From: Roseomonas sp.
Lineage (GTDB): Bacteria > Pseudomonadota > Alphaproteobacteria > Acetobacterales > Acetobacteraceae
NCBI GenBank assembly: GCA_020249865.1
Contig: JADCEV010000041.1
Coordinates: 1-64,000, forward strand
DNA length: 64,000 nucleotides
Direction: 5' to 3'
Shown here: positions 18,210 through 28,107 of the stretch, piece after piece
Layout of the letters: each line of letters begins with the position of its first letter
How positions within the stretch are numbered: the first letter of the stretch is position 1
Notes under the pieces: model-generated
Told to the model about the DNA's origin: nothing
What the model saw: only the letters and a program-made list of their open reading frames with translations
Database searches by the model: none
Made by a program: the position numbers and the translations under genes

Positions 18210-19655
18210 ATGCAGGCCATGCCCAATCCCGCCCTTATCTGGTTCCGCCAGGATCTGCGCCTTGCCGATAACCCGGCCCTGCATGCCGTGGCCGATCGGC
18301 CCATCCTGCCGGTCTTTGTCTTGGACCCGGCAGCCGCCGGCGCCTGGGCGGAAGGCGGCGCTTCCCGCTGGTGGCTGCATCACAGCCTTGCCTCCCTATC
18401 GCGCGACGTGAAGGCGCTTGGGGCACCACTTCTGGTACTGCGCGGCGCGGCTTTGGACCTTTTGCCCAAGCTGGCCGCCGAGATCGGCGCCGATGAAATC
18501 CATGCCGGGCGCCTGACCGAGCCCTGGGCGCGCGCGCGGGACGCCAAGTTGGCGGAGGCTCTGCAAGGGGTGGGGCGGAAGCTGGTGCTGCATCGTTCTG
18601 CCCTGCTGCATGAACCGCATCTGGTGCGCACCGGGGCGGGCAAGCCCTATGCGGTCTATACGCCCTTCTCCCGCACGCTATTCGGCTTTGGCGACCCCGC
18701 GGCGCCGATCCCGGCGCCCAAGCGCTTGCGTTTGGCCGCCGCTGCTCCGGCGGGGCTGGACATTCCTGCCCTTGGCCTGCTGCCACGCCCGCCAGAACCC
18801 GATTGGGCGGCGGGCTTTGGCGCCGTCTGGCAGCCTGGGGAAGCGGGGGCCGCGCGGCGGCTGGCGGATTTTTTGGCCTCAGGCGTCAATGCCTATGCGG
18901 ATCGGCGCAATGAACCAGCGGCCAAGGGCGGGACCTCTGGCCTCTCGCCCCATTTGCATTTCGGGGAAATCTCGCCCCGCCAGGTTTGGGTCGCGGCGCG
19001 GGCGGCGGTGCCCAAGGGTGGGGCGGGGCTGGAGACCTTCCTCAAGGAAGTGCTGTGGCGGGAGTTTTCGCATCATCTGCTCTGGCATCGCCCGGAAATG
19101 CCGGAAGCGCCGCTGCGCGCCGAATTCGCCGCTTTCCCCTGGGCGCCGGATGCCGCGCTGCTCCGCGCCTGGCAGCGTGGCCAGACGGGCTACCCCATTG
19201 TTGATGCCGGCATGCGTCAGCTTTGGCAGACCGGCTGGATGCATAACCGCGTGCGCATGATCACGGCTTCGTTTCTCGTGAAACATTTGCTGCAACCCTG
19301 GCAGGATGGCGAGGCCTGGTTCTGGGATACGCTGGTGGATGCGGACCTCGCGGCGAATAGCGCGTCCTGGCAATGGGTTGCGGGCTGCGGGGCAGATGCC
19401 GCGCCCTATTTCCGCATTTTCAACCCAGTCTTGCAGGGTGAGAAATTCGACCCGGAGGGTGAGTATATCCGCGCCTGGTGCCCGGAATTGGCCAAGCTGC
19501 CCGCGCGCTTCATCCACAAACCCTTCGAAGCGCCAGAGATGATCCTGCGCGGCGCCGGCGTTGCGCTTGGCCAAACCTACCCGAAGCCGGTGATTGACCT
19601 GGCAGAAGGCCGGGCACGCGCCTTGGCGGCCTTTGCGGGGCTGCGCAAGGCATGA
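18210..19655 (+). CDS. phr: Deoxyribodipyrimidine photolyase (CPD class I)
   Basis: IWFRQDLRLADNPAL N-term; LHFGEISPRQVW, WRQFSHH-like WREFSHHLLWHRPEMP, GYPIVDAGMRQLWQTGWMHNRVRMITASFLVKHLLQPWQDGEAWFWDTLVDADLAANSASWQWVAGCGADAAPYFRIFNP. Confidence 0.97.
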   Translation: MQAMPNPALIWFRQDLRLADNPALHAVADRPILPVFVLDPAAAGAWAEGGASRWWLHHSLASLSRDVKALGAPLLVLRGAALDLLPKLAAEIGADEIHAGRLTEPWARARDAKLAEALQGVGRKLVLHRSALLHEPHLVRTGAGKPYAVYTPFSRTLFGFGDPAAPIPAPKRLRLAAAAPAGLDIPALGLLPRPPEPDWAAGFGAVWQPGEAGAARRLADFLASGVNAYADRRNEPAAKGGTSGLSPHLHFGEISPRQVWVAARAAVPKGGAGLETFLKEVLWREFSHHLLWHRPEMPEAPLRAEFAAFPWAPDAALLRAWQRGQTGYPIVDAGMRQLWQTGWMHNRVRMITASFLVKHLLQPWQDGEAWFWDTLVDADLAANSASWQWVAGCGADAAPYFRIFNPVLQGEKFDPEGEYIRAWCPELAKLPARFIHKPFEAPEMILRGAGVALGQTYPKPVIDLAEGRARALAAFAGLRKA

Positions 19656-20416
19656 TCACAGCGCGGAGACTGCGTGACGCCGGCTTTTCCGGGCTGCGCG
19701 TTGTGGGCGACGTGCATGGTGAGGCCGAAGCCTTTGAGGCTGCCATTGCCGGCGCGGAATCGCTTGGCCTTTTCATCATCCAGCTTGGCGATCTGGTGGA
19801 TTACGGGCCGGATAGCCCCGGCGTCTTGCGCCGCGCCTTCGCCATGCTGGATGCCAGGCGCGGCATTTTCCTGCTTGGCAATCACGAACATAAGCTGAGG
19901 CGCGCGCTGATCGGCCATGCCAGCGCCAAGCTATTCGTGGCCCCCGAGGGTCTCGGCAAAACGCTTGAGCAATTGAACGCTGCCCCGGATCGGGAGGCTT
20001 TGGCAGCGCGTGCCGTGGCGGAGATTGCCCGTGCGCCCGCCTGGCTCCGGCTTGGGCAGGCCATGTTCATCCATGCCGCCTATCATGACGCGATGCTGTT
20101 CCGCGCGCCGCCCGAGGATGCCGGGGTGCGTCGCCCCGATGGCCCGCTATCGCGCGCCCTTTATGGCGAGGTGACCGGCCAGCGCGGGCCGGATGGCTAC
20201 CCGATGCGCGCCACACGCTGGGTTGGGCGCATCCCCCATGGCATCACGGCCTATGTCGGGCATGACAATCGTTCCACCAATGGGCGGCCGCATGAGATGC
20301 GCGGCGCGCTGGGTGGGCGGGCGATTTTCCTTGATACCGGCGCGGGCAAGGGCGGCGCGCTGGCCTGGATTGATCTGCCGTTTGAGGCGCTGGAGTCGGC
20401 TAGTTCAACTCCATAA
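19652..20416 (+). CDS. Metallophosphoesterase
   Basis: VVGDVHGEAEAFEAAI, IQLGDLVDYGPDSPGVL, FLLGNHEHKLRRAL, TAYVGHDNRS, IFLDTGAGKGGALAWIDL; ATGA overlap with phr. Confidence 0.92.
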   Translation: MITARRLRDAGFSGLRVVGDVHGEAEAFEAAIAGAESLGLFIIQLGDLVDYGPDSPGVLRRAFAMLDARRGIFLLGNHEHKLRRALIGHASAKLFVAPEGLGKTLEQLNAAPDREALAARAVAEIARAPAWLRLGQAMFIHAAYHDAMLFRAPPEDAGVRRPDGPLSRALYGEVTGQRGPDGYPMRATRWVGRIPHGITAYVGHDNRSTNGRPHEMRGALGGRAIFLDTGAGKGGALAWIDLPFEALESASSTP

Positions 20417-21178
20417 CTTCGGGTTCGCCAAATCCCGCGCAATGCGTTCCGCGGCGGCATCCAATAGCGCCTCACCTTTCGCAGCCGTCGCGCTGCGCGC
20501 ATCACCAATCACGCCATTGGCGCTGAGTTCCTTGAAGGAACGCCGCCGCGCGAGTGCTGCCGGCTGGCCTTCAACCCGCGTGCTATGCGGGCCATGCTGT
20601 TCCGAAAGCCGCTCGGGGCGCACCGCTTCGGGCATCAGGGTCATGACCATGGAAGCCTCAGCCTCACAGGCATGCAGCACATTGGATTGGCGTTCCAGAA
20701 TGGGCGCGAAGGCGTCGCCCGCCATGTGCCAATAGGTCGCGGCGGCAACCGGAATGCCGCTTTCGGCCTGCGCATCAACGGCGGCAACGACCACCGCTTC
20801 TGCATTGCCGCCATGGCCATTCAGCAGCATGGCGCGCTTGAAGCCGGCGCGCGCGGCGGAACGCACAATGCCGCGCAGTACCGCACCGAAAGCCGCGTAA
20901 TCCAGCGTGACCGTGCCGCCGAAAGGCACGTGATGCTCGGCCAAACCGGTCCAGACGCAGGGGGTGACCACCACCTGTTCGCCAGCTGCCAGCATGCGTT
21001 GCGCGACGCGATGCGCGACACCGGTCGCGCAGATGATGTCAACGCCGGTCGCCAATGCCGGCCCGTGCTGTTCCAGGGATGCCACCGGGATGATCACCAA
21101 TGCCCCCGCCGCAGCGCGGGCATTGAGTTCTTCGGAGGTCATTTTCATCCATTCGATTTCGGTCGTCATGGGTATCAC
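20405..21178 (-). CDS. Creatininase family protein
   Basis: GALVIIPVASLEQHGPALATGVDI, LNGHGGNAEAV, HACEAEASMVM; start could be ATG 21169. Confidence 0.9.
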   Translation of the reverse strand: MIPMTTEIEWMKMTSEELNARAAAGALVIIPVASLEQHGPALATGVDIICATGVAHRVAQRMLAAGEQVVVTPCVWTGLAEHHVPFGGTVTLDYAAFGAVLRGIVRSAARAGFKRAMLLNGHGGNAEAVVVAAVDAQAESGIPVAAATYWHMAGDAFAPILERQSNVLHACEAEASMVMTLMPEAVRPERLSEQHGPHSTRVEGQPAALARRRSFKELSANGVIGDARSATAAKGEALLDAAAERIARDLANPKLWS

Positions 21179-22164
21179 TCTGCGGTTGCGCCAGATTGCT
21201 GCACCAGATCGCGCCAGATGGGTTCTTGCGCGCGCCAGAATTCGCCGAAGGCGGCGGGGGTTGCATCGGTGGCGGGCTGGAAGCTCATGGGCCTCAGCCG
21301 TGCCGCCAAGGCCTCATCGGCCATCACACGGGTCAGTGCGGCATGCAGCGTATTGATCACCGGGGCAGGCGTGCCGGCGGGGGCCACGACAGACCACCAA
21401 TTCAGCGCATCAAAGCCCTTGCCGGGCAGTGCCTCATCCATGCCGGGCACATTGGCGATTTCCGGCACATAGGTGATGCGCTCAGCGCTGCCCACTACCA
21501 GCGGCCGGAAGCGACCTTCGCGCACATGCGGCAGAAGTGCGGGGATGGCATCGAACATCATATCAATCGTGCCCGAGGCAAGATCCTGAATGGCGAGAGA
21601 GCCTCCACGATACGGCACATGGGTGATTTGAATGCCGGCGGCGCGATTGAGCTTTTCCAGAAATAAATGGCTGATCGTACCCGTGCCGGAGGACCCCATG
21701 GTGACGCGGCCCGGATTGGCGCGGGCGAATTCAATCAATTCGCCAAGCGTGCGATAGGGGCGCTGGCTATTCACCACCAACAGGATGCTGCCCACCGCAA
21801 CGCGCGTGATGGGCGCCAGATCGCGCATCGGATCAAGCGGCATTTGCGTGCGATACAAATACTTGTTTGCCACCAGCACATTGGCCGAGGTGAAAAGCAG
21901 CGTATGCCCATCCTTCTCCGCCTGCGCGACCGCCAGGGCGCCAAGATTACCGCCGGCGCCAGGGCGGTTATCCACCACTACGGGCTGACCCAGCACAGGC
22001 GCCAGCCGTTCGGCAATCATGCGCGCGATAATGTCATTGGCGCCACCAGGCGCGATGGGCACAATGAGCCGCACGGGACGCGTTGGGAAATTCTGTGCCT
22101 GTGCGGCGCTGGCGGCGAAGATGGCGCTGGCACCAATCAGCGCGGCGCGACGGGAAAAGCTCAT
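21175..22164 (-). CDS. Tripartite tricarboxylate transporter substrate-binding protein (Bug/TctC family)
   Basis: FPTRPVRLIVPIAPGGANDIIARMIAERLAPVLGQPVVVDNRPGAGGNLGALAVAQAEKDGHTLLFTSA. Confidence 0.95.
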   Translation of the reverse strand: MSFSRRAALIGASAIFAASAAQAQNFPTRPVRLIVPIAPGGANDIIARMIAERLAPVLGQPVVVDNRPGAGGNLGALAVAQAEKDGHTLLFTSANVLVANKYLYRTQMPLDPMRDLAPITRVAVGSILLVVNSQRPYRTLGELIEFARANPGRVTMGSSGTGTISHLFLEKLNRAAGIQITHVPYRGGSLAIQDLASGTIDMMFDAIPALLPHVREGRFRPLVVGSAERITYVPEIANVPGMDEALPGKGFDALNWWSVVAPAGTPAPVINTLHAALTRVMADEALAARLRPMSFQPATDATPAAFGEFWRAQEPIWRDLVQQSGATAE

Positions 22165-22229
22165 GGGGGGACCTCCGGCTTGAGACAGTGAAGGCTAAGC
22201 CGGAAAGGGGCTGGAAGAAAACAGGCGCC

Positions 22230-23771
22230 TCAGCCCCGCATCGCCGGCCCATCCAGAAATTCCCGCGCCTTGGCGCGCATGGCGGCGAGCTTTTCGGGCT
22301 TCAGCTTGCGCAGCCCCATTACCGGCATCGCCATGCGCGGGTTGCGCGCAAACTCCTCCGCATGGCGGGCGATGAAATCCCAATAGAGGAAGTTGAACGG
22401 ACAGGCGCGCGGCCCCACCGCATTCTTCGCATCATGCGCGCAGCCGCGGCAATAATCGCCCATGCGGTTGATATAGGCGGCAGACGCCGCGTAGGGCTTG
22501 GACGCCATGACCCCGCCATCGGCGTAAAGCGCCATGCCCTGGGTATTGGGCAATTCCACCCAATCAAAGGCATCGGCGTAGACGGACAGATACCAGCGAT
22601 TGACTTCGGCCGGATCAAGCCCCGCGATCAGCGCGAAATTCCCGGTGATCATCAGGCGTTGGATGTGATGCGCATAGGCGTGATCGCGCGTCTGCCCCAC
22701 GGCTTGCGACATGCAGCGCATGGAGGTCTCCGCCCCCCAATAGAACGCCGGCAAGGGGCGCTTGGCGGACAGCGCATTGCCTTCCGCATAGCCTGGCATC
22801 AGCAGCCAATAGAGCCCGCGCACATATTCGCGCCAGCCAATGATCTGGCGAATGAACCCCTCAACCGCATTGAGCGGGGCCTTGCCATCGCGCCAGGCTT
22901 GCTCGGCCGCGATGCAAATCGCGCGCGGATCAAGCAGACCGATATTGAGGCTGGTGGAAATCAGCGAATGGAACAGGAAAGGCTGCCCCGCCGCCATGGC
23001 GTCCTGGTAATCGCCAAAGCGCGGCAAACGGTCGCGGATGAAGGCCGCCAGCGCGGCCTCCGCATCGCGGGCGGTGACGGGCCAGGCAAAGCCCTCTGCT
23101 GCGCCGAAATGCGTGCCGAAACGCGTGCTGACTAAGGCAATGACATCACGCGTGATGTCATCCGGCGCAAAGCGCGGCGCGACGGGCGGTGTCACGCCGG
23201 CAGGCAGCGCCGCGCGGTTTTCGGCATCGTAATTCCAGGCGCCGCCGGCAGGTTCATCGCCTTCCATCAGCAGGCCGGTTTCGCGGCGCATTTCGCGATA
23301 GAAGAATTCCATGCGGTATTGCTTGCGCCCCTTGGCCCAGGCGCGAAAGCGCGGCAAGTCGCAAATGAAGCGATGATCGGGACGGATTTCGACCGGCAGG
23401 CCAAACGCTTTTTCCCAAGCCTCCATATCCTGCAAGACGCGCCATTCACCGGGATGGGTCGCAATGATGCGCTCTGGGCGATGGCGCGCGACGGCACGCG
23501 CCACTTCGCCGGCAAAGCTTTGCGTATTCGCCGGATCATCCAGGCGGATGTAATCCACCTTGACGCCACGTGCTTCGAGTGCGTGCGCGAAATGGCGCAT
23601 GGCCGATAGGATCAGGATGATCTTTTGCGGGTGATGGGGCACATGGGTGCATTCCGCCATCACCTCCATCATCAATACGCGATCCCGTTTGGGGTCGAGG
23701 CCTTCAAGCGCCGAAACACCGGGCGTCAATTGATCGCCCAGCACCACGCGCAGCGCGGCGGTTTTGGTCAT
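22230..23771 (-). CDS. Cryptochrome/photolyase family protein, [4Fe-4S] FeS-BCP/PhrB-like
   Basis: LRVVLGDQLTPGVSALEGLDPKRDRVLMMEVMAECTHVPHHPQKI; Cys pattern MRCMSQAVGQTRDHAYAHHIQRLMITGNFAL ... GDYCRGCAHDAKNAVGPRACPFNFLYWDF. Confidence 0.94.
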   Translation of the reverse strand: MTKTAALRVVLGDQLTPGVSALEGLDPKRDRVLMMEVMAECTHVPHHPQKIILILSAMRHFAHALEARGVKVDYIRLDDPANTQSFAGEVARAVARHRPERIIATHPGEWRVLQDMEAWEKAFGLPVEIRPDHRFICDLPRFRAWAKGRKQYRMEFFYREMRRETGLLMEGDEPAGGAWNYDAENRAALPAGVTPPVAPRFAPDDITRDVIALVSTRFGTHFGAAEGFAWPVTARDAEAALAAFIRDRLPRFGDYQDAMAAGQPFLFHSLISTSLNIGLLDPRAICIAAEQAWRDGKAPLNAVEGFIRQIIGWREYVRGLYWLLMPGYAEGNALSAKRPLPAFYWGAETSMRCMSQAVGQTRDHAYAHHIQRLMITGNFALIAGLDPAEVNRWYLSVYADAFDWVELPNTQGMALYADGGVMASKPYAASAAYINRMGDYCRGCAHDAKNAVGPRACPFNFLYWDFIARHAEEFARNPRMAMPVMGLRKLKPEKLAAMRAKAREFLDGPAMRG

Positions 23772-24370
23772 CCGATCAGCTCATAGGTAACGGCGCTGCC
23801 ATCCTCGCCCTTGGTGGCAAGCGCCACCCAGCGGCCTGCGGCATCATAGCGCGCCACGGCTTCAACCGCGCCATTCAGGGTGAATTGTACGCCGCCATTT
23901 GGCACTGCGCTCCGCGCGGCAGCACCGGGGATCAGCGTGCAGGTCAGCGGGCGGATCAAGGGGCGGGCGAAATGCGCGCCATTCCACCAGGTGAGTGGCG
24001 CAGCATTAGCCGGCAGGCGTGCGGCACCCTCCGGCCCCTCAGCCATTAAAGCGCCGCCTTCAGCCACCACGCGCGCTTCGGTCACGGTGCCGTTGCGATC
24101 ATGGCGCGATGTCAGGCGCTGCAGCCGGTCATTCGCCCATTCCTCGGCGATATCATGGCGCAGGCGAAACACGGTGAAGCCGGCAAGCTTCACCTGCAAG
24201 GCGATTTCGGTCTGCACGGAAAGCTTTGCGGTATTTCCAGAAAGCCGCACCTGATGCGTGCCAATCTCGCGGCCTTCGCGCAGCACACGAAACCGCACCG
24301 GGCCGGGCGCGGCGAAGGTGGCGGCGGGCAGCAGGATGCCAGGCAAGGCGAGCAAGGCACGACGCAACAT
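23768..24370 (-). CDS. DUF6134-like secreted protein of unknown function
   Basis: Signal peptide MLRRALLALPGILLPAATFA; VRFRVLREGREIGTHQVRLSG, LTWWNGAHFARPL; ATGA-type overlaps on both sides. Confidence 0.65.
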   Translation of the reverse strand: MLRRALLALPGILLPAATFAAPGPVRFRVLREGREIGTHQVRLSGNTAKLSVQTEIALQVKLAGFTVFRLRHDIAEEWANDRLQRLTSRHDRNGTVTEARVVAEGGALMAEGPEGAARLPANAAPLTWWNGAHFARPLIRPLTCTLIPGAAARSAVPNGGVQFTLNGAVEAVARYDAAGRWVALATKGEDGSAVTYELIG

Positions 24371-25098
24371 CAACCACGGCTCCTCAGCGTGGAACGGCCG
24401 CCATCCACGGCCATGATCTGGCCGGTAATCCAGCCGGCCTGATCCGATAGCAGAAAATCGGCGAGTGCAGCGGCATCCTCGCCCTCTCCCAGTCTTGGGA
24501 TCGGGTGTTGCTTGGCAATCGCATCGGCCATTTGCGCGTTCGCCAGCAGGGGTGCCGCCATAGTGCTGCGCGTGAGTGATGGCGCGATGCAATTGATGCG
24601 AATGGCAGGCGCCAATTCGGCGGCGAGGGCGACCGTCAGCCCTTCCACCGCGCCCTTGGCGGCGGCAATCGCAGCGTGGTTAGTGAAGCCCGCCCGCGCC
24701 GCAATGGACGAAAACAGCACGACCGAACCGCGGCCTGCCGCCAGCGCATCCTGCGCGGCCTGGATGGCAAACAACGCCCCCAAAGCATTCAGGCGAAAGG
24801 CGCCAATCATATCCGCCTCGGTCACGCGCTTGAGCGGCTTCAGCGCAATCGAACCCACGCAATAGGCCAAGCCCGCCAAGGGCGTGCCGGCCGCAGCCAC
24901 CGCGCTCCGCAAGGCGGCCGTGTCTTCCACATCGGCTGGGATCGAGAGGCTGCCTGGGATTTCGGCGGCAAGGGCAGCCAGCCGCGCGCCATCGCGCGCC
25001 ACCAGCACCGGGCGCTGCCCGCGCGCCGCCACGCGCCGCGCGAGCGCTGCCCCCACCGCGCCGGTCGCGCCCAGGATCAGGATTGATGCTTCAGCCAT
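24370..25098 (-). CDS. SDR family oxidoreductase
   Basis: ILILGATGAVGAALARRVAARGQRPVLVARD, AAIAAAKGAVEGLTVALAAELAPAIRINCIAP. Confidence 0.92.
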   Translation of the reverse strand: MAEASILILGATGAVGAALARRVAARGQRPVLVARDGARLAALAAEIPGSLSIPADVEDTAALRSAVAAAGTPLAGLAYCVGSIALKPLKRVTEADMIGAFRLNALGALFAIQAAQDALAAGRGSVVLFSSIAARAGFTNHAAIAAAKGAVEGLTVALAAELAPAIRINCIAPSLTRSTMAAPLLANAQMADAIAKQHPIPRLGEGEDAAALADFLLSDQAGWITGQIMAVDGGRSTLRSRG

Positions 25099-25191
25099 GC
25101 TGCCCTCCAACTACCTGTCACCAAATAGTCATGCGCGGGAAAAGCGCGAGGGGCGCGACAAGCCCGCCGTGCCGTGCCAATATGTGGGGCG

Positions 25192-25722
25192 ATGCGTCAA
25201 CTCCTTCTGCTGCGCCATGCCAAATCCGCCTGGGATGACCCGGCGCTGGCTGATCATGCGCGGCCCCTGAATGGGCGGGGCCGGCGCGCGGCGGCGGCGA
25301 TGGCAAATGCGATGCGCGGCCTTGGGCTTTCGCCCGATGTGGTGCTGGTGTCTTCCGCCAGGCGCACACTACAAACGCTGGAAGCGCTTTCGCCCTTGCC
25401 CGATAGCCCGATCATTGAGCCGATGGATGAGCTTTATTTGGCATCCTGGCAGAATCTGCTTGGGCTCTTGCATCGGGTGCCGGAAACGGCGCGGAGCGTC
25501 CTGCTGATTGGCCATAACCCCGGCCTGCATGATCTGGCGCTCGCTTTGACTGGCGCGGACGCCATGGCGCGCAACCCGGAAGCGCGGCGCATGGCCAGCG
25601 CCTTCCCAACCGCGGCCTTGGCCGAATTCAGCATCTCCAGCCCCTGGGCGAGCCTTGCGGAAGGCGGCGGGCGGCTGGTGCGTTTCATGATCCCGGCTGA
25701 TTTGCCGGAAATGGCGGAATGA
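25192..25722 (+). CDS. SixA-like histidine phosphatase
   Basis: MRQLLLLRHAKSAWDDPALADHARPLNGRGRRAA, VLLIGHNPGLHDLA. Confidence 0.92.
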   Translation: MRQLLLLRHAKSAWDDPALADHARPLNGRGRRAAAAMANAMRGLGLSPDVVLVSSARRTLQTLEALSPLPDSPIIEPMDELYLASWQNLLGLLHRVPETARSVLLIGHNPGLHDLALALTGADAMARNPEARRMASAFPTAALAEFSISSPWASLAEGGGRLVRFMIPADLPEMAE

Positions 25723-27263
25723 GCCCCGAAGGCCGAGAGACCGTCGGGGCTGGGACCGAAGCATCGGAACCAGCGCCGGAGCTGCCGCTTAGTCTGGAAT
25801 TTGTTCTGCCCGCGACGGAAGCGGCGCGGCTCGCGCGCTTTCCCATCCTGGCCGCGCTGCGCCAGGGGCGCATCAGCACCAGCACGGAAGAATTGCGCTG
25901 GCTGGATACGCCAAGCGGCGCCCTGGCAGATGACGGCAAGCTGCTTGAGGCGCCGAAGCGCGGGCCACGGCGGCTGATTGCCCTTGCCCCCAAAACCGAC
26001 GCGCCCTGGCATCCGGGCAAGCTGCTGCCGCCCCTCGCGCTGCCTGGCCCCGATGAGCTGCCTGAGGGGATTGCAGGGGAAGCGCTGACTGCCCTTGCCG
26101 CCTTCAGCGGCAAAAGGCGCAGCCAGCGCCTGCTGATCGGGGATGCGGTGGTGCTGCTGAGCCTGATCGAAGGCCAGTTGCGCGCCGTGGCAGCCGAACG
26201 CGCCCAGGCGCGGGTGATCCTTTCCGGTCCCACCCAAGCGGTGCTTGATCTCGCCCGGCGCTTGACCGCGGCCCTGCCCTTGCTGCTGCCCAGCCAAAGC
26301 CTGGGCGCCGAGGCGCTCAGCCTCGCCACTGGCCGCATCGCCGGCCCACGCCGCCGCGGCGCCCCCGATACCTCAGCGGCCGCCAGCGCCGAGGCCTGCT
26401 TCACCCTGGCGATCGGGCATTTGCTGGAAGTGGCGCTGCATTATGCGCCCATGGCCCGCGCCGGGCTGGATCCGGAAGGGGTGCATCAGCTTCGCGTTGC
26501 GCTTCGGCGGCTGCGGTCTCTGCTCAAGGTCTTCCGCCCGATCACCGGCGGCAAGCAAGCCCGCGCGTTCGATGGCGCACTTAAGGAAATGCTGGGGCTT
26601 TTGGGGCCGGCGCGGGATTGGGATGTGTTTATGGGCGGAATCGGCGCTGACATGGCGGCGCTTCTGCCTGAGGATAAGCGCCTGACATCCCTGCTACAGG
26701 CGGCGGATGCCAAGCGGCAGGCGGCCTATCAGGCGCTGGCCGACGCGCTGGATGGGCCAGTCTGGCGGCAAATGCTGGTGGCCGGCATCGCCTTTCTGCT
26801 CGAAAAACCCTGGCGCCATGGGGCGGATGCGGAACGGCTTGAATGGCTGAATGGCCCGCCACAGCACTTTGCCGCCCGCGTCTTGGAAAAGCGCTGGCGG
26901 AAGCTCTGCGATGACGGGGCGGAGATCGAAACCCTGCCGGCCGAGGCGTTGCATGAGCTTCGCCTGGACGCCAAGCGCCTTCGTTACGCGGCCGAGGTCT
27001 TCGCCCCGGTCTACCCGCAGAAATCGGCGCGACGCTTTCAGCGGCGGCTGGCCGGCTTGCAGGAAGAATTGGGCCGCAGCAATGACGCTGCGGTGGCGAC
27101 GGGCCTGGTGCAGGGCCTGGCACGGGAGAAGGATGAGGCGCGCAGCTTTGCCATTGGCCTGGTGGAAGGCTGGTGTCTTGCCCGGTCTGCGATGGACCGA
27201 AAAGCCGTGCTGGCGGCCTGGAAAAAATTATTGGCCAAAGAATCATTCTGGTCAGCGGATTAG
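25719..27263 (+). CDS. CYTH and CHAD domain-containing protein
   Basis: CHAD motifs EGVHQLRVALRRLRSLLKVFRP and ALHELRLDAKRLRYAAEVFAPVY; N-terminal CYTH-like region; ATGA overlap with sixA. Confidence 0.88.
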   Translation: MSPEGRETVGAGTEASEPAPELPLSLEFVLPATEAARLARFPILAALRQGRISTSTEELRWLDTPSGALADDGKLLEAPKRGPRRLIALAPKTDAPWHPGKLLPPLALPGPDELPEGIAGEALTALAAFSGKRRSQRLLIGDAVVLLSLIEGQLRAVAAERAQARVILSGPTQAVLDLARRLTAALPLLLPSQSLGAEALSLATGRIAGPRRRGAPDTSAAASAEACFTLAIGHLLEVALHYAPMARAGLDPEGVHQLRVALRRLRSLLKVFRPITGGKQARAFDGALKEMLGLLGPARDWDVFMGGIGADMAALLPEDKRLTSLLQAADAKRQAAYQALADALDGPVWRQMLVAGIAFLLEKPWRHGADAERLEWLNGPPQHFAARVLEKRWRKLCDDGAEIETLPAEALHELRLDAKRLRYAAEVFAPVYPQKSARRFQRRLAGLQEELGRSNDAAVATGLVQGLAREKDEARSFAIGLVEGWCLARSAMDRKAVLAAWKKLLAKESFWSAD

Positions 27264-27356
27264 GTGCATCTCTTCGCCTTTTGCGTGAGTATGACGTGGA
27301 TTTTTTGCTGTCTTGGCAGTTGTAACACGCCGTAAAATTCGGTTATCCCGCACCTG

Positions 27357-27905
27357 ATGCGAGAACCAAGGCGCATATTCAAGGGAAGGCAATACGGCCC
27401 CCGCTTCGGCGGTTCCGGGCTGGGCGTGGCTTGCGCGGTTGTCGCGGCGCTTGTCCTTGGTTTTGGCTTGCCTTCCAACCTGTTCGGCTCTGCCCCCGCA
27501 GATCGGCCCATCACGGCGGAAGCCGCACAAATCCGCGTTTTTGATGGGGAAACACTCGGCCTTGGGGATCGCATCATCCGGCTTTCCGGCATAGCCGCGC
27601 CTGCACGGGGTGAGGCCTGCGGCGATGCCGCGCGCGGTGATTGCGGCGCTGCCGCGGCTGCGGCCCTGGCCGGGCTGGTGCATGGCCAGGCGGTGACCTG
27701 CCGGATTGAAGGGCATGATGGGTTTCGCCGCGGGCTGGCGCGCTGCATTGCCGGCGGGCGCGATGTGAATGCCGCCATGGTGGAAACGGGCTTCGCGCTG
27801 GCTTCCGTTCCAGTACTGCGCCACCTGGAAGTGGCGGCGCGCGATGGGCGGCAAGGGCTTTGGGCCGATGCCAGCCTGATGCCGGCCGATTGGCGCCGGC
27901 GCTGA
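27357..27905 (+). CDS. Thermonuclease (SNc-like) family protein
   Basis: IRVFDGETLGLGDRIIRLSGIAAPARGEACG, VNAAMVETGFALA. Confidence 0.75.
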   Translation: MREPRRIFKGRQYGPRFGGSGLGVACAVVAALVLGFGLPSNLFGSAPADRPITAEAAQIRVFDGETLGLGDRIIRLSGIAAPARGEACGDAARGDCGAAAAAALAGLVHGQAVTCRIEGHDGFRRGLARCIAGGRDVNAAMVETGFALASVPVLRHLEVAARDGRQGLWADASLMPADWRRR

Positions 27906-28107
27906 GCGCCTTTGCCGAGCCTTGGATGGCCGGGACGCTACGCTTTACCCCAATGTTCAAGGGCGGTTTACGCTTCGGCGTTAGGGTTTGGCTGTCTGCC
28001 GGCCACGGGGTTTGCCAATCTGCCCGCTCCCCCCTTATCCTGCACCGCACCATGATTAATCGCCCCCGCTTGTGCTGGTGGCGTGACCGTTTTTGAGGAA
28101 GACAAGC

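Noticed and set aside
27264-27356. Possible promoter TTGGCA...TAAAAT before the thermonuclease gene
   Set aside because: Spacing between the boxes is only about 14 nt, too short for a standard sigma70 promoter.
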